Assembly: GCF_027587375.1 (NCBI RefSeq)
Contig: NZ_JAMXIC010000006.1
Span: 186,001 to 250,000 of the forward strand
Direction: 5' to 3'
DNA length: 64,000 nt
From: Arthrobacter sp. B2a2-09
GTDB taxonomy: Bacteria > Actinomycetota > Actinomycetes > Actinomycetales > Micrococcaceae
The position numbers and the translations under genes are program-made. Each line of letters begins with the position of its first letter. Positions within the stretch are counted from its first letter, which is position 1. Positions 57,959 to 64,000 of the stretch are shown here, in pieces. The notes beneath the pieces are model-generated. The model saw nothing but the letters and a program-made list of their open reading frames with translations, had not been told where the DNA came from and made no database searches.

Positions 57959-59328
57959 TGGCCGAGGTCGCTCCTGTCGGCGCGGGTGGACCTCCCCATC
58001 CTCGAACACCCGGGCCGGATGGCACATTGCGGATCCGCGGCGGTGTAGGCGGAATCCACTTCCAATTCGAAGAGCTGCTTGCCGGCGCAGCCGCGCTGGA
58101 CGGACTGGTGCGCCAACTGCAGGACATTGAAGTGGAGGCTGAAGCGGTCCGGGTGGCCTTGTTCCCGCACCAGGCCTCGTCCTACACGAGTGGAAGCAAC
58201 GCCATCATTGCCGTCGGTGAGAGCGGCCGGGACATTGGGCGGGTCCGCGAACAGCTTCAGCGGATTGGCAACGATGTCAGGGCAAGCCATCGTGAATATG
58301 AGTTTGCGGAATCACACGCGGCGATCAGATTGCGAATGGGCATGGGAATGCCAGTCCTCCTGACTGGTCCGAATCTCCTGGACTTTGGCTTCAGGGGTGC
58401 CACAGAAGGAGCCGTCCGGGATGTGACCCGGATATTGGAGCTGATGATGGGGCTACCCCCGGCCGCGGCCAACCTTTCAGGGGCGATGGTTGGGCTGACT
58501 GACGTCGGCGCCGTCCTGCGAGCCATCGTGGCGGCCCCCGCATTGGCTTTCCTCAGGCCACGTCCTATTACGGTCAGCCGGGGAGAGACGGCCACCAAGA
58601 GCGTGGACCTGTCGGCAGCAGGAATGCTCCGGGAACTGCAACTCGTCGATGAGACTTCAGAGGGCGAAATAGAAGTGGTGGAGGTCGATAAGGACGGAGA
58701 GCGGGCGTGGGTGGTGTTGATTCCGGGCACTCAGCCGGGCAATCCGCCAGGAGGGAGTAATCCACTGGACGAAGCCGGCATTGCCGAAGCGCTGGGTTAC
58801 AACTCGACGGAAACCAGTAAGGCCATCCGTCAGGCGTTGCTCGAGGCAGGCGCCGCAGCCGGCGAAACCGTGGTGGCAGTCGGCCACAGCCAGGGCGGAA
58901 TCCATGCCATGAACTTGAGCCAGGACAAAGCGTTCCTCGCCGAGTTTGACCTCAAGTTTGTGGTGACAGCTGGATCGCCCGTTGGCGGGATCACCCCGCA
59001 AGCCGGCATCGGGAGCCTGCACTTGGAGCACGAACACGATTGGGTTCCCGGTGCGGACGGCAAAGCGAATCCGGACACCAAGGACCGGGTTACCGTGACC
59101 ATGACCAATCCGGTGAGCCTGGCACCCGGCGAACACCAAGGCATTGGGCCGGCGCACAGGCTCTCACGCTACGAGGAAGGGGCAAAGCTGGTGCAGCTCA
59201 GTTCCGATCCTTCACTGGCCGCTTCCACAGCCACTCTGAGCGGGATACTGGGCGTTGGCGGAGCGGCCAGGGTGAGCCGGTTCAAGCTGACCCGCGAAGC
59301 ACCCCGGACCCCGCGGGGAGGGCGGTGA
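57958..59328 (+). CDS. Large protein with N-terminal helical domain and alpha/beta hydrolase domain
   Basis: The 456-residue protein starts at ATG 57958, sharing a base with the preceding stop (TGATG). Residues about 35-125 are helical and ESX/WXG-like. Residues about 240-420 form a serine hydrolase with GHSQGG and a downstream HEHDWVPGADG plus GEHQGIGPAHRLSRYE. This combination occurs in actinobacterial PE-PPE/ESX-linked esterase-like proteins. It is probably co-expressed with the small helical partner. Localisation and substrate are unknown. Confidence 0.7.
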   Translation: MAEVAPVGAGGPPHPRTPGPDGTLRIRGGVGGIHFQFEELLAGAAALDGLVRQLQDIEVEAEAVRVALFPHQASSYTSGSNAIIAVGESGRDIGRVREQLQRIGNDVRASHREYEFAESHAAIRLRMGMGMPVLLTGPNLLDFGFRGATEGAVRDVTRILELMMGLPPAAANLSGAMVGLTDVGAVLRAIVAAPALAFLRPRPITVSRGETATKSVDLSAAGMLRELQLVDETSEGEIEVVEVDKDGERAWVVLIPGTQPGNPPGGSNPLDEAGIAEALGYNSTETSKAIRQALLEAGAAAGETVVAVGHSQGGIHAMNLSQDKAFLAEFDLKFVVTAGSPVGGITPQAGIGSLHLEHEHDWVPGADGKANPDTKDRVTVTMTNPVSLAPGEHQGIGPAHRLSRYEEGAKLVQLSSDPSLAASTATLSGILGVGGAARVSRFKLTREAPRTPRGGR

Positions 59329-59359
59329 GGAAGTGGACGAACATGCTGGCGCAAGCTTT

Positions 59360-59788
59360 CTACCGCCTGTTGCCGCCCGGAATCCAGCTGGCCACCATGG
59401 AGATCAGGCTGATGATGATCGCGGCGAGAACCGCGGTCCAGAAGAATCGGTCGATGGTGAGGTGTACCGGCGTGTAGCTGCTGAGCCAGGCTGTCAGGGA
59501 CAACATGGCCGCGTTGATGACAATCGTGAACAGGCCGAGGGTGAGGATTGTGATCGGAAGGGAGAGCAACTTGACCAAAGGCCGGACAAAGGCATTGACG
59601 ATGCCAAAGATGAGCCCGATGAAGAGATAGGCAAGAACCACGCCCAAGGTGTCGCTGCCTTGCGTGACCCCCGCGTTGCTTACTGCGTTGGTGGTTGCCG
59701 AAGTGGAAATATCCATCCCGGGCAGAATCCAGCTGGCAACCCAGAGGGCCAGCCCGTTGATCAGGACGCGCACAATGAATGAACCCAT
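59360..59788 (-). CDS. Phage-holin-superfamily-IV-like small membrane protein
   Basis: The 142-residue protein has about four hydrophobic segments, with the family pattern VVLAYLFIGLIFGIVNAFVRPLVKLLSLPITILTLGLFTIVINAAMLSLTAWLS. This matches the widespread PF04020 membrane protein family often called mycobacterial 4-TMS phage-holin-like. It is a common chromosomal gene and not evidence of a prophage. It is convergent with the hydrolase gene. Confidence 0.85.
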   Translation of the reverse strand: MGSFIVRVLINGLALWVASWILPGMDISTSATTNAVSNAGVTQGSDTLGVVLAYLFIGLIFGIVNAFVRPLVKLLSLPITILTLGLFTIVINAAMLSLTAWLSSYTPVHLTIDRFFWTAVLAAIIISLISMVASWIPGGNRR

Positions 59789-59878
59789 ATGCCCATGCTT
59801 TCACATGCGCCGGCTTTTACGTGCGCTGGCCGGAGGGCTTGCCAGCATGGCCCGAAGCCCTGCAAGTAGGCTGGTGCC

Positions 59879-60997
59879 ATGAATTCTTCTGACAACGCAC
59901 CGGAGGGCGTGCGTCCCCGCCCGGTTGTGGACAGGCTCCCGAAATATGCTGCAGGCAAGCCTCCCGTAGCTATTGAGGGCCTGACCAGTTACAAACTGTC
60001 TTCCAATGAAAACCCGCTACCCCCGATTCCCGCGGTGCTCCAGGCAATCGCTGATCAGTCGGACATCAACCGGTATCCGGACCCCTTGTCCACCAAGCTG
60101 CGCACGGCGCTCGCTGACTTTCTGGGAATCCCCGCTGACGACGTCGTCACTGGAGCCGGAAGCCTCGGAGCCCTGAACCAGATCCTTTCCACCTTCGCCG
60201 GACAGAACCACGACGGCAAGGCTGACGAGGTTATCTATGCCTGGCGCTCCTTCGAGGCCTACCCCATCTGCGTAGGGCTGGCCGGGGCCGAGAGTGTCCA
60301 GATCCCGTTGCTTTCCGACGGACGCCACGATCTCGAGGCCATGGTGGCCGCTGTCACGGTCCGCACCAAGGTGATTTTGCTCTGCACGCCAAACAACCCC
60401 ACGGGTCCCATCCTCACCGCCGAGGAAACCGAGCGGTTCATCCAGTCAGTACCGTCCGGGGTCGTCGTTGTTATTGACGAGGCCTACCAGGAGTTCGTCA
60501 GGAACGAGAACGCCGTGGACGGTATCAAGTTGTACCGCAAGTACCCCAATGTCGTGGTCCTCCGCACCTTTTCCAAGGCTCACGGCCTTGCGGGGCTGCG
60601 CGTTGGATACAGCGTTTCCGGTCCGGATCTCACCCAGCACCTGCGCGTCACTGCCACGCCGTTTGCCGTCTCGCAGATTGCCGAACGCGCCGCCATTACT
60701 TCCTTGGAGAATTTCGACCAGGTTGTTGAAAGGGTACAAAGCCTGGTCGATGAGCGGGATCGGGTTACCGCAGGACTCCGGGAGCTGGGATGGTTCGTGC
60801 CCGAGGCTCAAGGCAACTTCGTATGGCTGAATCTTGGAGAGAATAGCGCCGAATTTGCTGGACTGGCAGGCGAGCGGGCGTTGTCCGTGCGGGCCTTCGG
60901 CAACGAAGGCGTCCGGGTCAGCATCGGAGAAGTCGAGGCCAATACTCGATTCCTGGAACTCTGTGCGTCCTATACAAAAGCGCCGCAGGCTTCCTAG
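59879..60997 (+). CDS. hisC: Histidinol-phosphate / aromatic aminotransferase
   Basis: The 372-residue enzyme has the HisC-type pattern KLSSNENPLPPIPAVLQAI, NRYPDP, a CTPNNPTGPIL segment, DEAYQEF, the PLP Lys in RTFSKAHGLAGLRVGY and a C-terminal Arg (VRVSIGEVEAN). In actinobacteria this branch includes both HisC and the aromatic aminotransferase Pat. The gene is not in a his operon and lies before 2-oxoacid dehydrogenase genes, so an aromatic or branched-chain role is possible. Confidence 0.88.
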   Translation: MNSSDNAPEGVRPRPVVDRLPKYAAGKPPVAIEGLTSYKLSSNENPLPPIPAVLQAIADQSDINRYPDPLSTKLRTALADFLGIPADDVVTGAGSLGALNQILSTFAGQNHDGKADEVIYAWRSFEAYPICVGLAGAESVQIPLLSDGRHDLEAMVAAVTVRTKVILLCTPNNPTGPILTAEETERFIQSVPSGVVVVIDEAYQEFVRNENAVDGIKLYRKYPNVVVLRTFSKAHGLAGLRVGYSVSGPDLTQHLRVTATPFAVSQIAERAAITSLENFDQVVERVQSLVDERDRVTAGLRELGWFVPEAQGNFVWLNLGENSAEFAGLAGERALSVRAFGNEGVRVSIGEVEANTRFLELCASYTKAPQAS

Positions 60998-61016
60998 CGG
61001 TTAACAAATGCCCCTG

Positions 61017-61046
61017 CGTCCCTTACTGCGGATAAAGTAAGGGACG
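61017..61046. terminator. Hairpin downstream of hisC
   Basis: CGTCCCTTAC (61017-61026) and GTAAGGGACG (61037-61046) are a perfect 10-bp stem with a 10-nt loop, 19 bp after hisC. It could end the hisC transcript, although no U tract follows, or form part of a control region with the palindrome 10 bp further on. Confidence 0.55.
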
Positions 61047-61055
61047 AAAGCCAAG

Positions 61056-61093
61056 ATATGCCGATTCCGGAATGCATTCCGGAATCGGCATAT
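61056..61093. promoter_or_regulatory. 38-bp perfect palindrome upstream of E1-alpha gene
   Basis: Bases 61056-61093 are exactly self-complementary. The two halves contain the 10-bp palindrome ATTCCGGAAT, once each, arranged head to head around AATGCATT. It ends 48 bp before the E1-alpha start. The doubled symmetry suits a regulator dimer pair, or an RNA hairpin at the 5' end of the transcript. Confidence 0.65.
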
Positions 61094-61141
61094 ATCAGCG
61101 AATATTGCTCAGCATCGGGCTGCGGCAGGCAAGGAGACGGA

Positions 61142-62350
61142 ATGGGCGCAACTCAATTGCCCACCCCCGGGATCAACGGAACGGGACTGGATCAGCAGTC
61201 TCCTGCGGGAGGCGCTTCAAGCGATCCCGCCGCCGAGATGATCCAGCTGCTGGGGCCGGACGGCAAGCTAGGGACAGATCCCGTCTTCTCGGACTATGCC
61301 AAGCGCCTTGATCCCGAGCAGCTCCGGGGCTTCTACGCCGACATGGCCAAGGTCCGCCGCTTCGATCAAGAGGCCACGGCCCTTCAGCGCCAAGGCGAGC
61401 TGGCTCTTTGGGTTCCCCTGACCGGCCAGGAGGCCGCCCAGATCGGTTCCGGACGCGCTACCCAACGGCAGGATTACATCTTCCCGACATACCGTGAACA
61501 TGGCGTTGCATTGACCCGCGATGTGGATCTGGCTGAACTCCTGAAGCTGTTCCGCGGAATTTCGAATGGTGGCTGGGATCCCACCGAGAACAACTTCCAC
61601 CTCTATACCCTCGTGCTTGCGGCCCAGACGCTGCATTCAGTTGGTTATGCCATGGGAATCCAGCGCGACCAGAAGCTCGCGGAAGCCAATGGTTCCAACG
61701 ATCCGAAGGCTGCTGTTGTGGCCTACTTCGGCGACGGTGCCAGCTCCGAAGGCGACGTTCACGAATCCATGGTCTTCGCGGCGTCCTACAACGCTCCCGT
61801 GGTGTTCTTCTGCCAGAACAACCACTGGGCCATCTCGGTCCCCACTGAGGTCCAGACCAAGGTTCCCTTGTTCAACCGGGCCAAGGGATACGGCTTCCCG
61901 GGCATCCGGGTGGACGGCAATGACGTTATCGCCGTCCATGCGGTCACCGAGTGGGCGCTTGAGCATGCACGCGAAGGCCGTGGTCCCGTGCTCATCGAGG
62001 CATATACCTATCGCGTTGGTGCCCACACCACTGCGGACGACCCCACGAAGTACCGCGAATCGGCCGAAGAGATTTCCTGGCGGGGCAAGGATCCCTTGGA
62101 TCGCCTGGAGAAATACCTCCGTAGCGAGGGCTTGGCCGACGAAGCTTTCTTTGAGCAAGTCAAGGTTGACGGCGACAAGCTCGCGGCACACGTCCGCAGC
62201 ACCACGCAAAGTCTGCAGGGCCCTAACTTCCGTGAGTCATTCGCCGGGGTCTATGCCGAGCCGCACCCGCTCGTGGCCGAAGAACTTGCTTGGTTCGAGG
62301 AATACTCCGCCGGATTCGAAGGCGACGAGGAAGAGGGGGAGGGCAACTGA
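61142..62350 (+). CDS. pdhA: 2-oxoacid (pyruvate/branched-chain) dehydrogenase E1 component, alpha subunit
   Basis: ATG 61142 behind GCAAGGAGACGGA gives 402 residues; a longer open frame starts inside the palindrome. ThDP-binding elements are YFGDGASSEGDVHESM and NNHWAISVP, and the phosphorylation-loop region YRVGAHTTADDPTKYR is conserved. The acidic C-terminus (DEEEGEGN) is typical of actinobacterial E1-alpha. Its stop overlaps the E1-beta start (TGATG). In Mycobacterium the equivalent genes encode a branched-chain 2-oxoacid dehydrogenase, so the substrate remains to be decided. Confidence 0.9.
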   Translation: MGATQLPTPGINGTGLDQQSPAGGASSDPAAEMIQLLGPDGKLGTDPVFSDYAKRLDPEQLRGFYADMAKVRRFDQEATALQRQGELALWVPLTGQEAAQIGSGRATQRQDYIFPTYREHGVALTRDVDLAELLKLFRGISNGGWDPTENNFHLYTLVLAAQTLHSVGYAMGIQRDQKLAEANGSNDPKAAVVAYFGDGASSEGDVHESMVFAASYNAPVVFFCQNNHWAISVPTEVQTKVPLFNRAKGYGFPGIRVDGNDVIAVHAVTEWALEHAREGRGPVLIEAYTYRVGAHTTADDPTKYRESAEEISWRGKDPLDRLEKYLRSEGLADEAFFEQVKVDGDKLAAHVRSTTQSLQGPNFRESFAGVYAEPHPLVAEELAWFEEYSAGFEGDEEEGEGN

Positions 62351-63330
62351 TGACCACCATGACTATTGCCAAGGCCATCAACGAAGGCCTCCGGGCGTCG
62401 CTCACCAACAATCCGAAGTCCTTGCTCATGGGGGAAGACATCGGGCCGCTGGGCGGCGTCTATCGCGTGACCGACGGACTTATCAAGGAGTTCGGCGCAG
62501 ACCGGGTAGTGGACACCCCGCTGGCTGAGTCCGGCATCGTCGGCACTGCAATAGGCCTGGCCTTGCGCGGCTACCGTCCCATCTGCGAAATCCAGTTCGA
62601 CGGCTTTGTGTTCCCCGGCTTCAACCAGATCACCACGCAACTGGCCAAGATGCACTCGCGCAGCGGCGGCAAGCTGACTGTTCCCGTCGTCATCCGCATT
62701 CCCTATGGTGGCGGCATCGGCTCGATCGAACATCACTCAGAATCGCCGGAAGCGCTCTTCGCCCACACCGCCGGCCTGCGCATCATCACTCCGTCCAATG
62801 CCCACGACGCCTACTGGATGATCCAGCAGGCCGTTGACTGCACGGACCCGGTCATCTTCTTCGAGCCCAAGCGCCGCTACTGGCTCAAGGGCGAGGTGGA
62901 TACCGAGAACGCGGGACCGGCGTCGGACCCGTTCCAGGCGCACGTCCTGCGCGAAGGCTCCGACGCCACCATCGTGGCTTACGGGCCGCTCGTGCCGGTC
63001 GCGCTGGCCGCCGCAGCGGCGGCGGAAGAGGACGGGCACAGCATCGAGGTGATCGACCTGCGCTCGATTTCCCCCATCGATTTCGACACTGTCACTGCTT
63101 CCGTCAAGAAGACCGGCCGCTTGATCGTTGCGCACGAAGCACCGACGTTCGGGGGGATCGGCGGCGAGATCGCCGCGCGGATCAGTGAGCGTGCCTTCCT
63201 GCACCTGGAGGCTCCGGTTATCCGGGTGGGCGGTTTCCACATGCCGTATCCCGTGGCGAAGGTGGAAGAGGACTACTTGCCGGACATCGACAAGATCCTC
63301 GAAGCCCTGGACCGTTCCCTGGCCTACTAG
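62350..63330 (+). CDS. pdhB: 2-oxoacid dehydrogenase E1 component, beta subunit
   Basis: ATG 62350 overlaps the E1-alpha stop by 1 bp, giving 326 residues; ATG 62359 is a second option. Typical features are LLMGEDIGPLGGVYRVTDGL, DTPLAESGIVGTAIGLALRGYRP, EIQFDGFVFPGFNQI and the IPYGGGIGSIEHHSESPE loop that contacts the alpha subunit. It completes the heterotetrameric E1 that decarboxylates the 2-oxo acid and passes the acyl group to E2. Confidence 0.92.
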   Translation: MTTMTIAKAINEGLRASLTNNPKSLLMGEDIGPLGGVYRVTDGLIKEFGADRVVDTPLAESGIVGTAIGLALRGYRPICEIQFDGFVFPGFNQITTQLAKMHSRSGGKLTVPVVIRIPYGGGIGSIEHHSESPEALFAHTAGLRIITPSNAHDAYWMIQQAVDCTDPVIFFEPKRRYWLKGEVDTENAGPASDPFQAHVLREGSDATIVAYGPLVPVALAAAAAAEEDGHSIEVIDLRSISPIDFDTVTASVKKTGRLIVAHEAPTFGGIGGEIAARISERAFLHLEAPVIRVGGFHMPYPVAKVEEDYLPDIDKILEALDRSLAY

Positions 63331-63387
63331 CCGCCCCTGATTGCACCCGCCGCCAAGCGGACGGGCCAGCCGAGATCGAGGACCTAA

Positions 63388-64000
63388 GTGACTGTTAAGA
63401 AATTCAACCTGCCGGATGTCGGCGAGGGCCTGACTGAGGCGGAAATCGTCTCCTGGAAGGTCAAGCCCGGCGACACTGTGGCCATCAACGACGTCATCTG
63501 CGAGATCGAGACCGCCAAGTCCCTCGTGGAATTGCCGTCCCCGTATGCCGGTACGGTGGCGGAATTGCTCGTCGCCGAAGGCATCACGGTTGAAGTAGGC
63601 ACCGCGATTATCGGCATTTCGGACAATGCCTCGGACGACGCAGCGCCCGCGTCAGCACCCGCTGCGCCGCTCGCCGCGCAGCCTGCGGCTCCGACTGCCG
63701 CTGCGCCATCCCCCGCCCCTGCTGCCGCGCCTGCTGCCGAACAGGCCTTTGAAGCCTCGATGTACGGCAAGCTGCCGGAAGACCCGGGAACGCCCGACGC
63801 CGGTCCGGTCGCCAGCCCGTTGGTTGGTTCCGGTCCCAAGGCCGACGCCGTCAAGCGCCGGCCGCGTAAGCGCCCGGAAGGCGCTACCGCCGCACCCGCC
63901 GCCGCGGCCGCGAGCACGGCACCCGCCGTCGTCGAAACAGTAGTCGAACCCGTCGTCGAGCCCACTGCTCCGGCCCTGCCGCTCCTTGCCGAACAGCAGC
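63388..64000 (+). CDS. Dihydrolipoamide acyltransferase (E2), N-terminal part (runs off window)
   Basis: A GTG at 63388 (weak site, CGAGGACCTAA) opens a frame running to the window edge, about 204 codons. The lipoyl domain is complete: [25 protein letters not shown] with the lipoylated Lys in [14 protein letters not shown]. It is followed by a long Ala/Pro linker and the start of a basic region that probably leads to the E1/E3-binding domain. It belongs to the E1-alpha/E1-beta operon as the core acyl carrier. The catalytic domain lies outside the window. Confidence 0.9.
   Translation, partial: MTVKKFNLPDVGEGLTEAEIVSWKVKPGDTVAINDVICEIETAKSLVELPSPYAGTVAELLVAEGITVEVGTAIIGISDNASDDAAPASAPAAPLAAQPAAPTAAAPSPAPAAAPAAEQAFEASMYGKLPEDPGTPDAGPVASPLVGSGPKADAVKRRPRKRPEGATAAPAAAAASTAPAVVETVVEPVVEPTAPALPLLAEQQ

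Noticed and set aside
59360..59788. Possible prophage signal from a holin-like gene
   Set aside because: PF04020-type proteins are ordinary chromosomal genes in actinobacteria; no other phage genes are present.

Overview
The window is high-GC actinobacterial DNA, most probably from Arthrobacter in the broad sense (Arthrobacter, Paenarthrobacter or Pseudarthrobacter). The evidence is the codon bias, GTG/TTG starts behind GGAG-type ribosome binding sites, operons joined by ATGA overlaps, a homoprotocatechuate 2,3-dioxygenase of the Arthrobacter MndD / Brevibacterium HPCD type, and dispersed intergenic hairpin repeats. No tRNA, rRNA or CRISPR array was seen. Most of the window is accessory catabolic DNA; housekeeping genes (purB, hisC, an E1/E2 2-oxoacid dehydrogenase) return at the right end.

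Region 1 (1-19.7 kb) is a P450-centred catabolic cluster. It holds two cytochromes P450, each followed by its own [3Fe-4S] ferredoxin, two 7Fe ferredoxins, two ferredoxin reductases, a zinc-type alcohol dehydrogenase, an SDR, an aldehyde dehydrogenase, a cyclase-family hydrolase, a class III CoA-transferase, and a thiolase next to a DUF35 protein. A Mrp-type ATPase, two DHA2-type exporters and two MarR regulators accompany them. The gene set fits oxidation of a hydrophobic, perhaps terpenoid-like compound to a CoA thioester followed by C-C cleavage. The substrate cannot be read from sequence.

Region 2 (19.7-28.5 kb) is a mixed accessory stretch: a multidrug-type ABC exporter divergent from a MarR regulator, a secreted Pro/Ser-rich protein, an SDR with an MmyB-type regulator and a carboxymuconolactone-decarboxylase-family protein, a tautomerase, an ion-channel-like membrane protein, an epimerase-like protein and an alpha/beta hydrolase.

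Region 3 (28.5-38 kb) is a homoprotocatechuate (3,4-dihydroxyphenylacetate) meta-cleavage pathway: a flavin hydroxylase facing a FAH-RraA fusion, a GntR regulator, HpaE-, HpaD-, HpaH- and HpaI-type enzymes. Promoter and operator-like palindromes lie in the divergent region, and hairpin repeats are inserted between genes. Region 4 (38-50.5 kb) has an aminotransferase with an RraA-type aldolase, a LysR regulator divergent from a pxpABC-like operon with a transporter and SDR, then a thioesterase, a CtaG-like protein behind a 21-codon leader ORF, an acetyltransferase and a phosphatase.

Region 5 (50.7-55.9 kb) is visibly less GC-rich and the most unusual. A DUF262 protein is followed 3 bp later by a HipA-type kinase carrying a frameshift. 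Exactly at the HipA stop codon sits a 2.35-kb element with 14-bp perfect terminal inverted repeats and a 5-bp target duplication (TCTGA). It keeps only two end fragments of an IS1634-type transposase and carries three related small membrane-protein genes instead of the catalytic core.

Region 6 (56-64 kb) has purB, a small helical protein with a GxSxG hydrolase (reminiscent of actinobacterial secretion-linked pairs), a small multi-pass membrane protein, hisC, and the E1alpha-E1beta-E2 genes of a 2-oxoacid dehydrogenase. The hisC-E1alpha gap contains a 10-bp hairpin followed by a 38-bp perfect palindrome.
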